Source of the DNA: Deltaproteobacteria bacterium
Lineage (GTDB): Bacteria > Myxococcota_A > Polyangia > Polyangiales > JADJMO01
Reading direction: 5' to 3'
Assembly: GCA_016182965.1 (NCBI GenBank)
Contig: JACPFM010000083.1
Span: 62,001 to 126,000, forward strand
Length of the DNA: 64,000 bases
Shown: positions 6,703-15,819 of the stretch, one piece after another
How the letters are laid out: each line of letters begins with the position of its first letter
Position numbering within the stretch: position 1 is the stretch's first letter
Translations under genes and position numbers: made by a program
The notes under the pieces: model-generated
Database searches by the model: none
Told to the model about the DNA's origin: nothing
The model's input: only the letters and a program-made list of their open reading frames with translations

Positions 6703-9700
6703 TCAGCGCAGCCACCGCTCCGCGCGCGCAGCGACGGCTGCGATCCGCGACAGCGGCCAAGTCGCCTTCGCCACGGGGAGCGACCGCAGCTCGCGCGCGT
6801 CGAGCGTCGCCCGAAGCGCCGCGGCGGCGCGGTGCGCCTCGAACGAGGGCGGCCGCTCCGCGTCCTCGAGGCCGAGGTGCGCGCTCACGCGACGGCCGAG
6901 CGCCTGGAGATCCGCGCGCGCGGACACGTCGCGCGCATCGAGCGCCGCGAGTGCGCCGGCGAAATCCCCGCGCGCGAGCGCCTCGTCGGCGACCTGCAGC
7001 GCGTGCAGCGTGGCGACCAGCGTCGGGTTCGCGCCGGGCGAGCCCCTCATCGCGGCGATCAGGTGGCCGAGCGCCTCGAGGCCGAACACGCAGTGGAGCC
7101 GCGGCGCATCACCGAGCCGCGCGAGCACCGCCTCGGCCTCCGCGGGATCGTCGTCGAGCAAGCCGGCGAGCGCGCGCAGGTGCTCGATGTGCGTGCGCTC
7201 CTCGGGCGGCCGGCCGAAGACCGCGGTCTGTTCCAGGGCCTCGCGCGCGCCGCTCGCGTCTCCCTCGAGCAGCGCGCGCTGCACGCGTTCGAGCGACGGA
7301 TCGTCGCGGTGCATCAAGCAGAGCGGGTTGTGCAGGCTCGCGATGACGCTGTTGGAGAGCCCGTTGACGCTCGGTGGGAACGCAGCAGCGCTCGCCTCGA
7401 CGAGCGATGGCCCCTCGGAGGTGGGCCACCAGAGGAAGGCCCAGCGGCCGAGTCGATCGACGACCGGGGGCGCGTCGCCGGGCGCGCTCGCGCGCACGAC
7501 GGGGACGAGCGCCTCGTCCTCCTCCCGGAACACGGCGACATGCGCCGCGAGATCGTCGTCGTGGTACACGAGGACGACCCGGTCGGAGGCGGTCGCGAGG
7601 ACCCGCATGCGCGTCGCGGAGCTTCCCTCGATGACCGCGACCCGCTCGGCGACGGCGTCGCGCGGCCCACTCGCGTTGGCGTCGCGACGGATGAAGAGCT
7701 CGAGCGGACCGAGGTCCTCGTGGCTGCCGCGCACGAGGACGAGGCCGCGCCCGGACGGCAGCGGCGCCGCTTCGCTGAAGCCGCTCCCCTCGATGCGGAG
7801 CAGCTGCACGCCGCGCGCGTCGTGGACCACGAGCCCCCGCTCGACGATGGACGAGATGCGCGGTGGTTGGCCGGACATCGCCTGAACTGTTCGGCCGCGG
7901 AGCTCGCGCACCGTGCGCTCCGCGGAGAGATCGAAGACCGTCGTCTGCTCGCGGAACCCCTCGTCGCGCAGCTGTACCCAGACGTGTCGCAGATCGGGCG
8001 CGACGAGCGTCTTCTCGAGCCGCAGCCGCTCGCCGACCCCGAAGGCGTTCGATGTGTCGAACCACGCGTCGATGGTCGCATCGCCCGGCCCGTAGGGGTC
8101 GAGGTGCAACGCGAGGATACCTTCGCCGGCAACGACCATGGCGCGGCCGTCCCACGCCGCCGAGTGCACGGTCATCGTGATCGGCACGCGAACGCGAACG
8201 CGACGCACGATCTCGCGACGGAGGACATCGACGATCGCGATGAAGATCCACCGACCGTGCGCCTCGACGTGCGCCACGTGCGGGCGCGCGTCGTCGCCGA
8301 TCGCGGCGGCGAGGAAGGCCGGATCGTCGCCGAGATGTGCCTGCTCGAGGGGACGCAAGGCACCGAGCGGCGCCGGCCCGCGCTCGTCGACGACCTGGAA
8401 GTCCCTGGCCATCCGCTCGGCGAGTGCCGCACGCTCACCGTCGAAGTCTCCCGCCGCCGAGCCGAGCTCGACGAGCGACGCGATCGCGCTCCTGGCGGTC
8501 GCCGGCCGTCCGTCGCGGACCGCGCCCGCGAGCGTGGCCCGGAGCCGAGCGCGCTCCACCGAGCGAGAGACCTCCGCGCGCAGTGCCTCGACGGTGCGGC
8601 GCGACGCCGCGGTCCGATCGCCGCTCGTGAGATGCGTCTGCTCGATGCGGTCGAGCACCCGAACGGCGTCGTCCGCTCGGCCCTCCGCGACGAGCGCACG
8701 CGCTTCTTCGACGAGCGCCTCCGCGACGAGCGCCCGCCGCGTGCGCTCGGCCGCAGCCGCCGCCGCGAAGACGGCCTCCGCGTCGAGCTGACCGGCGAGC
8801 GGCGCGCGGTGCGGCGCGATCAGCGCGGCCGCACGGTGGGGATCGGTCGCCGAGATCCTCAGCGCCTCGTCGAGCGCGAGCGACGCCTCGGCCCTCGCTC
8901 TCGGGGACGAGCGCGCACCGGCCATCGCCTCGAGCCGGTCGAGGATGTTCGAGGGCGCACGGACGCGCACCAGCGCGCGCGCCGCGTCGTCGAGCGCGAG
9001 GTGGCGCATGAGCCCCTCGACGTCCGGCCGAGAGGAGAGCAGCGCGACGACGCGGTCGATCTCGGATGCGCGCGCCGCATCGGCCATCGATCGCTCGATC
9101 TCCCGCGCTCGCTCCGCGAGATCTGCGTGCGCCGCGGCCGCATCGGGCCGTTGCGCCGCGCGTGAGGCGGCCTCGCGGTACGCCGCGAGGGCGCGACCCG
9201 AATCGCCCTCCGCGTGCGCCGCCTCCGCGCGCGCACGCAGGGCCTCGACCTCGCGATCGACGATCGCGTTCGACGCGGCGCGCGCGCGGCGCCGCGCCTC
9301 CGTGCTGTCGGGGAACCGGGCGAGCACGCGCTGCGCGGCGGCGAGCGCTGCCGATGCGTCGTTCTCCGCGGAGACATCGCGGAGGAGCGACGCCTCTTCG
9401 GCGCGCTGGAGCACGCCTCGGCGCCGGGCGAGGTCCTCCCGGACGCCCGCGAGGAGCTCGTCGATCACGCCGGGCTCGATGTCGCGAACGGCGCGCGCCG
9501 CCGCGTCGAGATCGTCGGCGCCGAGCGCCTTGCGCGCGGTCGCGACCGCGAGCCTCGCGCGCACCCGCCCATCTCGCCGCGCCTCCTTCGACCACGTGTG
9601 CGCGAGCGCGCCTTCGTCATCCGCCAGGGTGTCGACGAGGAGCTCGATCAGCATGGCCGCAGCGCGCGTGTCGTCGGGTCGCGCGGCGCACGCGCGCTCG

Positions 9701-10167
9701 AGCAGATCGCGCGCCGCCTCGTAGTCGAAGGCCTCGATCGCCGCGGCGGCGTCGTCGAGGGGGCCGGACGACGCCTGCCTCGACGGCGCCGCGCGCCTCC
9801 CGCGCGAGGAGTCGGGCGAAAGCGGTGGCTCGTCTGGGCCGAGGTCGAGCATTCGTTGGATCGTCGACCGCGCGTCGTCGTCGAGCGCTTCGAGCGCCGC
9901 GTGGCACGCGTCGACGTCGAGGTGACGATGCCGGAGCACGACCAGCCGTCGATCGCGCGCGTCGACCTCGACGTCGAGATCGTCGGCGTGGTGCCGCACG
10001 AGCAGGCTCTGCAGCCGGGCCTTGAGCGCGTACCGCCGCTCTTCCTCGCGCCTGGACAGACCGCGGGCGGTTGGGTTGATCTCGTGGATGCAGCGCAGCA
10101 GAGAAGACGCCGTCGGCTGCGCGCGTCCCGCGAGGAGGTCGTCGGCGCTCGGCGGCTTCGTTGACAT
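6703..10167 (-). CDS. Large TPR/helical-repeat protein with a beta-propeller-like C-terminal half
   Basis: 1154 residues from ATG 10167 (MSTKPPSADDLL); the frame extends to 10224 but this Met is the natural start. The N-terminal ~120 residues are charged. Then about 450 residues of Ala/Arg/Glu-rich paired helices look like TPR or similar solenoid repeats (for example DYEAARDLLERACAARPDD). From about residue 580 to 950 the composition changes to short beta-strands with alternating hydrophobics, like a WD/propeller fold. The last 200 residues return to helical repeats. No signal peptide or membrane span. The gene follows the SEC-C/helicase-associated gene after 150 bp on the same strand. Role unknown; probably a scaffold. 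A SEC-C motif lies just past its stop in another frame. Confidence 0.75.
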   Translation of the reverse strand: MSTKPPSADDLLAGRAQPTASSLLRCIHEINPTARGLSRREEERRYALKARLQSLLVRHHADDLDVEVDARDRRLVVLRHRHLDVDACHAALEALDDDARSTIQRMLDLGPDEPPLSPDSSRGRRAAPSRQASSGPLDDAAAAIEAFDYEAARDLLERACAARPDDTRAAAMLIELLVDTLADDEGALAHTWSKEARRDGRVRARLAVATARKALGADDLDAAARAVRDIEPGVIDELLAGVREDLARRRGVLQRAEEASLLRDVSAENDASAALAAAQRVLARFPDSTEARRRARAASNAIVDREVEALRARAEAAHAEGDSGRALAAYREAASRAAQRPDAAAAHADLAERAREIERSMADAARASEIDRVVALLSSRPDVEGLMRHLALDDAARALVRVRAPSNILDRLEAMAGARSSPRARAEASLALDEALRISATDPHRAAALIAPHRAPLAGQLDAEAVFAAAAAAERTRRALVAEALVEEARALVAEGRADDAVRVLDRIEQTHLTSGDRTAASRRTVEALRAEVSRSVERARLRATLAGAVRDGRPATARSAIASLVELGSAAGDFDGERAALAERMARDFQVVDERGPAPLGALRPLEQAHLGDDPAFLAAAIGDDARPHVAHVEAHGRWIFIAIVDVLRREIVRRVRVRVPITMTVHSAAWDGRAMVVAGEGILALHLDPYGPGDATIDAWFDTSNAFGVGERLRLEKTLVAPDLRHVWVQLRDEGFREQTTVFDLSAERTVRELRGRTVQAMSGQPPRISSIVERGLVVHDARGVQLLRIEGSGFSEAAPLPSGRGLVLVRGSHEDLGPLELFIRRDANASGPRDAVAERVAVIEGSSATRMRVLATASDRVVLVYHDDDLAAHVAVFREEDEALVPVVRASAPGDAPPVVDRLGRWAFLWWPTSEGPSLVEASAAAFPPSVNGLSNSVIASLHNPLCLMHRDDPSLERVQRALLEGDASGAREALEQTAVFGRPPEERTHIEHLRALAGLLDDDPAEAEAVLARLGDAPRLHCVFGLEALGHLIAAMRGSPGANPTLVATLHALQVADEALARGDFAGALAALDARDVSARADLQALGRRVSAHLGLEDAERPPSFEAHRAAAALRATLDARELRSLPVAKATWPLSRIAAVAARAERWLR

Positions 10168-10317
10168 CCGAGCGCACCATACCGCCTCGGCCGGGGCGAG
10201 GGGAACGCCGGGTCGGTCACGCAACCTTCGCCTCGCTCGGCGTGGGACATGGCCGGAAGCCTCTCTCCGACCGCAAGAGCGCCGCGCGCCCTCGACGATG
10301 CGCCGCGGGCGCCTCGA

Positions 10318-12357
10318 TCAGACGATCTTCGCCAGCGAAAGCGCCAGCCGATCGGGCGACTGCGCGTGGATCAGCGCCGAGAGCGTGGCCGGCGCGTCCA
10401 CGCGCATCGCTCGATGGAGCTCGCGCGATGACACCAGCCGATCGAGCGCGCGCTGCCAGTCGGGCCGACGGTGCCATCGCAGGTCCAGCTCGGCGGCCGC
10501 GGCAGCGATGACGCCGAACGCAGGGTGGTCCTCGTCCTCGTCCTCGCGCACCCGCGCAGTGTCGCGCACCCGCGGCGCGGGCCGCTCGTTCGGCTTCGCG
10601 CGCGCGATCTCGGCCGTCAGCTGCGCGCCGGGGAGCGACGCGCGCGCCTCCTTCGCGACGCGCCCCGGCGAGACCGCAGCGGCCACCGCCGAGCGGGGGA
10701 AGGTCGTCTCGATCAACGCCGGCGCGGGCGCCGCGCGGGGCACGAGCGGCCGCTGGCGATCGTCGTCGCGAGGACCGGACGCGTCGCGCACGACACCGAC
10801 GCCGAGCGCCCGCAGCTCGACGATCTCGCCGGCCGTCGGCCTGCGCGCGAGCACGATCGCGTTGGGGGCGATGCGACGGGGCGAGGCGTCGGCGAGCGCG
10901 CGCACCGCGCGATCGACGAGCGCGGGCGCGCCGTCGATCTCGAGGAGCTCCACGGTCGCGACTCGCGCCGGCGCGTAGCCGGCCGCCCACTCGGCGACGG
11001 CCGTCTCGACCGTCTTCGGGAGCGGCTTCGGCGCGGCGATCGCGCGCAGCGACGCGAGGATCTCGTCGGTCGAGACGCCGTGGACGCACGCCGCGACGAC
11101 CGAGTCCCTGCAGAGGCGCAGCCGCGCTACCGCGTCGAGCTGCACGAGCTCGGCGGCGAGCCCCACGATCTTCGCGTGCTCGAACGGCGCCGACGCCGAG
11201 AGGATCACCTCGAAGCTCGGTTGCACGAAGCTCGCGACCTCGCCCCCGGCGCGACCGCCGAGCAGCGCGTGCGCCTCGCGCGAGAGCGTGAGCGCGTTGT
11301 CGGAGGAGCGCACGAACAGGACCTCGTCGCGATCGAGCGCGCCGCGATGCAGGTGGTGCGTCGCGGACTCGATCGACACCCGCCCGCCGAGCGCGGCGGC
11401 GAGGAGCGCGTCGCCGAGCGCGATCGTCGCGCCCTCGGGGGCCGCGGTCGCGATCTCGAGCAGCGCGTTCTCGCACGGACCCGAGACCATGCGCGCGATC
11501 GCCGCGCGGGCCAGCTCGGACTGCGAGACCGCGCGGAGGCGCGTCGGATCGATCTCGAGGATGCCTTCGCCCGCACGCACGACGTCGGCCTCGCGCAGCA
11601 CCGCGAGCGCGAGCTCGTACGGCGGCACGAGCGCCGCGAGCCGCGACGCCTCGCGCGCGTGCAGGGTGCCGGTGCGGGTCAGCTTCGGGCTCTTCTGCGC
11701 GACCAGGCCGGGGAGGGCGGCGAGCGCGAGCCGCAGCCGATCGAGCCCCGGCCTCTGCGGGTTCGCAGAAGGAGTCCAGCGAACCGCGAGCTGCGGCGCG
11801 AGCATCGGCGCGAGCCGCTCGCGGACCGGCGCGAGCAGCGACACCCGATCGCGATCGGGAGACGGACCGGGCGCCCACACGATCGGCCACCGCGCCGCAG
11901 CCTCACGGACGGCCGCTCCAGTCGCCGAGGGGACGCGCAGGCACAGCGCTCGAAGGAGATCGCCCCGATCCCAGGTTCGCTGCGCGAGCAGCGCGAGCAC
12001 CACGCGCGCGGCGTCGGGCGTCGCGCCGATGCGCTGCATCAGCCACGCGTCGTCGTCGAGCGCCGCCGCCGCGCGCTCGATGTCGTGCGCTTCGTCGAGA
12101 GCGCCGGTGATCTTGTCGATCACCACGGGCCTGATGGCCTCGGGCAGCGCGCGCACCGCGCGCTCGATAGCGTCGGCGAGCGCGCGACCCCGCTCGCCGA
12201 GCTGCGGGCGAACGACCGGCGCGCACACCGCGATGGGCGCGGCGGCGGCCGGACGCGGCGGCGGCGGCGGGACGTCCGGCTCGATCCTGTCGATGCAGCA
12301 CTTCTTGTACTTCTTGCCCGAGCCGCACGGGCACGGATCGTTCCGACCGACGCGCAC
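10318..12357 (-). CDS. SEC-C motif protein with XPB/Ssl2-type helicase-associated domain
   Basis: 679 residues from GTG 12357. I chose this start because SEC-C proteins commonly begin two or three residues before GRNDPCPCGSG; the longer frame to 12465 adds only low-complexity sequence. The SEC-C motif occupies residues ~3-20 (GRNDPCPCGSGKKYKKCC) with all Cys present and should bind zinc. After a Pro-rich linker comes a long helical region. Around residues 375-465 there is a segment (FVQPSFEVIL, then LCRDSVVAACVHGV, then LPKTVETAVAEWA) that matches the helicase-associated domain of XPB/Ssl2-type proteins (PF13625). No helicase motor motifs are present, so it is not itself a helicase. It may bind DNA or a partner ATPase. 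It diverges from the phosphotransferase gene, with 146 bp between starts. Confidence 0.75.
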   Translation of the reverse strand: MRVGRNDPCPCGSGKKYKKCCIDRIEPDVPPPPPRPAAAAPIAVCAPVVRPQLGERGRALADAIERAVRALPEAIRPVVIDKITGALDEAHDIERAAAALDDDAWLMQRIGATPDAARVVLALLAQRTWDRGDLLRALCLRVPSATGAAVREAAARWPIVWAPGPSPDRDRVSLLAPVRERLAPMLAPQLAVRWTPSANPQRPGLDRLRLALAALPGLVAQKSPKLTRTGTLHAREASRLAALVPPYELALAVLREADVVRAGEGILEIDPTRLRAVSQSELARAAIARMVSGPCENALLEIATAAPEGATIALGDALLAAALGGRVSIESATHHLHRGALDRDEVLFVRSSDNALTLSREAHALLGGRAGGEVASFVQPSFEVILSASAPFEHAKIVGLAAELVQLDAVARLRLCRDSVVAACVHGVSTDEILASLRAIAAPKPLPKTVETAVAEWAAGYAPARVATVELLEIDGAPALVDRAVRALADASPRRIAPNAIVLARRPTAGEIVELRALGVGVVRDASGPRDDDRQRPLVPRAAPAPALIETTFPRSAVAAAVSPGRVAKEARASLPGAQLTAEIARAKPNERPAPRVRDTARVREDEDEDHPAFGVIAAAAAELDLRWHRRPDWQRALDRLVSSRELHRAMRVDAPATLSALIHAQSPDRLALSLAKIV

Positions 12358-12503
12358 GGGTCGAGTCGAGTCGAGCGACGACGCGGCCGCAACCCGACGC
12401 TCAGCCGGTCGCCATCGACCGCGCCCGAGCTCGCCCAGCCCTCGGCCACCGCCCTCGAGGCGCACCGTTTGACGCGCTCGGCGATCCGCGGCGATCTCCG
12501 TCC

Positions 12504-13613
12504 ATGGCGCGCAAGCGAAGGCCGGCGGCAGCGCCGCGTCCGCCGGTCCGCCGTTCGCTCGACGAGCCGCGCGACGACGACGTCGAGCTGTTCGATCATC
12601 CCGACGGCCCGCACCTCGTCATCGACTACACGGCGGGCGGCCTACCTATCGGCGTCCCGTACGAGCCGATCCGAGAGGAATTCGTGGCGGACGCGCGTCG
12701 GAGCGGCGCCGGCTGGGCGATCGCGCGCGACGCGATGCTGCGTGCGCTTCGGGCCGCGGTCGGCCGCGACGCGCGCGTCGAGGTCGGCCGCGTCACCCAT
12801 CTCGGCCGCGGGCTGTCGCGGCACGCGTACCGTGCCGACGTCGAAGTCGACTGCGAGAATCCGTCCGGATTCGTGGCGCTCGTTCCTGCGCACGACGCCG
12901 ACGCCGACCTCCCCGATCGCGTCATGCGCGAGCAACGGCTCCTGTCGCATCTCTCGCGGCTCGACCTGCCGTTCCGGGTCCCTCGGCCGGTGGCGATCGT
13001 CTCGATGGACGATCTCGTGCTCGTCGAGGAGGAGCTGCTCGGAGTCGGCGTCGACATGCGCGCGGGCGTGCAGCCGACCGTCCGTCCCTGGGACGTGCTC
13101 GCGTCCGTCGCTGGCGCGGTGCATCGAATCGAGCCGCCATCGGACCTCCCGGGCCACGCGACGCGACGCGCACACGCGCTGGCGGATGCGCGCGTCTTCG
13201 GTCAGCTGGACGATCCGCTGGCGGCGGTGGCCCACGCCTGGATCGAGCATCACCTCCCGCCGGACACGCCGGCGTCGCTGGTGCACGGTGACCTCCTCGG
13301 CAAGAACGTCCTCATCGCCCCCGACCAGCCGCCTGGTGTGATCGACTGGGAGTACGCGCGGCGCGGCGATCCGGCGTACGAGCTCGCGATCCTCACGCGC
13401 GGAGCGCGACGTCCGTTCGAGCTCCCGCGGGGGCTCGACAAGCTCGTGTGCGCGTACCGAGCCGCGGGGGGCGAGGTGTGCGCCGAGGACGTGCGTGTCT
13501 ACGAGCTGTGTCTCGTCGGCCGGTGGCTCGCCGAAGCGCTCCGCGCGCGCAACGCGCACGAGATCACCATGCACCGCGCCGCGCTCGAGCGGCTGCTCGG
13601 CCCCGCCGCATAG
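12504..13613 (+). CDS. Aminoglycoside phosphotransferase-fold (APH) family kinase
   Basis: 369 residues. The kinase-like fold is shown by the catalytic loop VHGDLLGKNVL (His near residue 261, with the catalytic Asp and the Asn) and the metal-binding segment GVIDWEYARRGDPAYELA. The N-terminal ~70 residues are a basic and acidic extension. The family phosphorylates small molecules such as aminoglycosides, choline, homoserine or sugars; the substrate cannot be read from sequence, and resistance should not be assumed. A nucleotide-binding lobe (VTHLGRGLSRHAYRADVE) lies near residues 95-115. Ends 12 bp before the stop of the convergent minus-strand gene. Confidence 0.85.
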   Translation: MARKRRPAAAPRPPVRRSLDEPRDDDVELFDHPDGPHLVIDYTAGGLPIGVPYEPIREEFVADARRSGAGWAIARDAMLRALRAAVGRDARVEVGRVTHLGRGLSRHAYRADVEVDCENPSGFVALVPAHDADADLPDRVMREQRLLSHLSRLDLPFRVPRPVAIVSMDDLVLVEEELLGVGVDMRAGVQPTVRPWDVLASVAGAVHRIEPPSDLPGHATRRAHALADARVFGQLDDPLAAVAHAWIEHHLPPDTPASLVHGDLLGKNVLIAPDQPPGVIDWEYARRGDPAYELAILTRGARRPFELPRGLDKLVCAYRAAGGEVCAEDVRVYELCLVGRWLAEALRARNAHEITMHRAALERLLGPAA

Positions 13614-13625
13614 GCCCGAACTGCG

Positions 13626-14288
13626 TCACACCGTCCGCACGAACGGCGAAGGCGCCTCGCCCCGCGCGATGCACTCGGCGAGGTGCGCGCGGTGCTCGGG
13701 ACGCACGCGTGCGAGCAACGGAGCGAGCAGCGAGGCGAGCTCGTCGAAGGCGGCCACCACCGGCGCCGCGTCTTCGCAGCCGGCGGCGAGCGCGTCGAGC
13801 CGCGCGCGGGCGTCGGCGAACGCGCGCTCGAGGACGAGGAGGTTCGGCGCCGCGTCGAAATCGAAGAACTCGGGCAGGCAGTGGGTGACGCGCGCGACCT
13901 TCATCCCGACGAGCACGACCGCCGCGTCGAAGTCGTGGTGCAGGTCGGCGAGGCCACGCGCGTGCGCCGGCTCGCGGAGCGCGACGGACGCGCGGACGAG
14001 CGCGTGGACCGCGTTCCTGGCCCGACGCGCGTCGAGCGACGACGGCGGCTCGGGCACCTCGGCGAGATCGATCCCCTCCTCGCGCGCCACGTCCTGCGCC
14101 ATCCGCAGCGCGCGCGCCGTCTCTTCGTCGAGGTCCATCGCGAAGGCCTCGGGCGAGTCGGGATCCCTCCCGTTCGCGCGATGCACCCACGCGCGCTGCT
14201 CGATGCGTCGAACCACGGCGCAGGACGAGGCCTGCGGGCAGCGTTCACAGAGGCGGTCACACCAGTTGTAGGTAGTTCCGAAGTCCAT
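13626..14288 (-). CDS. Unknown protein with N-terminal Cys tetrad
   Basis: 220 residues from ATG 14288; the upstream frame to 14366 is low-complexity. The N-terminus MDFGTTYNWCDRLCERC continues to another Cys at residue 23, giving C10, C14, C17 and C23 in a spacing that could hold zinc or an iron-sulfur centre. The rest is helical, with a His/Asp-rich turn (GLADLHHDFDAAV) and no membrane span. I do not recognise the family. It is the downstream-most gene of a long minus-strand run that begins with the XPB helicase; spacing to the upstream gene is 52 bp. Confidence 0.7.
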   Translation of the reverse strand: MDFGTTYNWCDRLCERCPQASSCAVVRRIEQRAWVHRANGRDPDSPEAFAMDLDEETARALRMAQDVAREEGIDLAEVPEPPSSLDARRARNAVHALVRASVALREPAHARGLADLHHDFDAAVVLVGMKVARVTHCLPEFFDFDAAPNLLVLERAFADARARLDALAAGCEDAAPVVAAFDELASLLAPLLARVRPEHRAHLAECIARGEAPSPFVRTV

Positions 14289-14340
14289 GTCGGAAGGTCG
14301 ACCGGGACGGGGGCGCGGTTGCGTGGGATCGTATCTCGTC

Positions 14341-15186
14341 TCAGAGCACCCATCCGATCGCGCCAAGCGTCTCTACGGCGCCGAGTCGGAACGACCCATC
14401 GAGCGCTGCGGTCGTGGTCGCGAGCTGCGGGCCGAAGTACCAGCCCGGTGACGGCCGGACCATGATCGCCAACTTCGGCTGGAGGGCGAAGCCTACCCTC
14501 TCGCGCTTCTCCCACACGGGATCGAAGCGAGGCGAGGTCACCGTCACCTTCTCTGACGCGCGCACCAAGCCGACCCCCGCGGTCAGGCGCACGGTGAGCC
14601 AGCTCGCGACGCGGATGTGACCGCCCAGGTCGACGAGGTAGTAGCTCGAACGACCGCTCGCGTGCCCGTCGATCAGCCCGAGCTCCTTGGTGTAACCCGT
14701 GGCCCCCGCCTTGTTTTCCAGGTGCTCGTGCCAGTGCACGCCGAGGTAGAAGCCGGAGCGCGTGGTATACCCGAGCTGCAGGCCGAAGCCGGTTCCAAAG
14801 AGGAGGTTCTCGGACTGGCGCCGACTGTCGCCCCCGACCAGGGTGATCGCGACGCGCACCGGCGCCTTCGCGCCCTGCCACGGTGAGGTCGCCGGTTCGA
14901 CGGCGTTCTTCGTGGCCGGCGCGACGTCGACCACGCGCGGGGTGCGCGGCGCGACGTCGGCCGGCGTCCGCACGAACGTCTGCGTGGCCTCGGGCTTCGG
15001 CCTCGCGGCGGCGGGCTTGGGATCGACGCACAGACCGGCGTCGCAGACGCGGTCGCCCTTGCACTCGGTGTCGCTCGCGCACGCCGAGGCGCGCTCGGCG
15101 CAGAGGATCGAGGCGAGGACGACCGCCGAGGACGCGATCATCCGGAGCTGTGAGCGGGTGTTTTCGGAGGCTCGCGGGTGGGACAT
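14341..15186 (-). CDS. Secreted/outer-membrane beta-rich protein with Cys patch
   Basis: 281 residues from ATG 15186; a second Met 15 codons on (15141) is an alternative start directly before the hydrophobic core IASSAVVLASILCA. The signal peptide is followed by a short Cys patch (CASDTECKGDRVCDAGLC), common in myxobacterial exported proteins, and a Pro/Thr/Ala-rich linker of about 60 residues. The C-terminal ~170 residues alternate polar and hydrophobic residues in short strands (GFGLQLGYTTRSGFYLGVHW, then LVDLGGHIRVASWLTVRL), like a small outer-membrane beta-barrel, and end GAIGWVL. The function is unknown. It follows the GNAT gene by 40 bp on the same strand. Confidence 0.75.
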   Translation of the reverse strand: MSHPRASENTRSQLRMIASSAVVLASILCAERASACASDTECKGDRVCDAGLCVDPKPAAARPKPEATQTFVRTPADVAPRTPRVVDVAPATKNAVEPATSPWQGAKAPVRVAITLVGGDSRRQSENLLFGTGFGLQLGYTTRSGFYLGVHWHEHLENKAGATGYTKELGLIDGHASGRSSYYLVDLGGHIRVASWLTVRLTAGVGLVRASEKVTVTSPRFDPVWEKRERVGFALQPKLAIMVRPSPGWYFGPQLATTTAALDGSFRLGAVETLGAIGWVL

Positions 15187-15226
15187 GCCCCAGGTCGACG
15201 GCGGCCCGGCGGCGGTTGCGGGTTTT

Positions 15227-15790
15227 CTACCCCGCTCGTCGAACGAACCGCGCCATCGACACGTCGTCGCAGTACGTCCCGTCCTCGTACCGGATCTCCC
15301 GGACCAGCCTGCCCTCCTCCACGAACCCGAGCTTCCGGTACATCGCGATCGCCCGCGCGTTGGTCGCGAGCACACGCAGGTTCACCTTCTCGATCGTCGG
15401 ATGATCGGCTGCCCACGCGAGGAGCCGCGTCACCAGGGCGGTGCCGATCCCGATGCCGCGCGCCTCGCGCGCCAACCCGACCCCGAACGTCCCGGTGTGC
15501 GCGATCCGCCGCCGTGGAGACGTCGCGAACGTGAGGTTGCCGACGATCGCGCCGCCGATCTCCACGACCAGCAGCAGCTTGTTCGAGTCGTCGTTCTGCC
15601 CGCGGATCCACGCGCGCTCCTCATCGAGCGTCGGCGCGAGCTCACCGGGTACGAGCACCTGCCCCTCGCCGTCTTCGACGAAGTCGCGCAGGTCGTCGAG
15701 CAACGCCTGCGCGTCGTCTTCGGTCGCGTTGCGGATGACCGCGGTGCGACCGTCCTTCGTCGTCACGTGCGTCGGTTCGACGAGCGCCAT
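15227..15790 (-). CDS. GNAT family N-acetyltransferase
   Basis: 187 residues from ATG 15790 (MALVEPTHVTT). Typical RimJ/PhnO-like GNAT fold: the acetyl-CoA pyrophosphate-binding motif is REARGIGIGTALVTRLLAWA near residues 111-130, followed by the VNLRVLATNARAIAMYRKLG helix and strand that close the fold. Transfers acetyl from acetyl-CoA to an amine. The AIAMYRKLGF motif is common in small-molecule or antibiotic/amino-acid acetyltransferases; the substrate is not evident. Cytoplasmic. Lies 29 bp downstream of a lipoprotein gene on the same strand, so possibly cotranscribed without a functional link. Confidence 0.9.
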   Translation of the reverse strand: MALVEPTHVTTKDGRTAVIRNATEDDAQALLDDLRDFVEDGEGQVLVPGELAPTLDEERAWIRGQNDDSNKLLLVVEIGGAIVGNLTFATSPRRRIAHTGTFGVGLAREARGIGIGTALVTRLLAWAADHPTIEKVNLRVLATNARAIAMYRKLGFVEEGRLVREIRYEDGTYCDDVSMARFVRRAG

Positions 15791-15819
15791 CGGGAGAGCA
15801 TAGCTTCGACGCCGACTCG

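Noticed and set aside
5692..9165. 1157-residue plus-strand ORF
   Set aside because: Arg/Ala-rich shadow crossing three real minus-strand genes.
10471..13341. 956-residue plus-strand ORF over the SEC-C gene
   Set aside because: Shadow; the SEC-C frame has a conserved motif and domain.
12504..13613. Antibiotic-resistance call for the APH-fold kinase
   Set aside because: The fold is broad and nothing in the context supports aminoglycosides.
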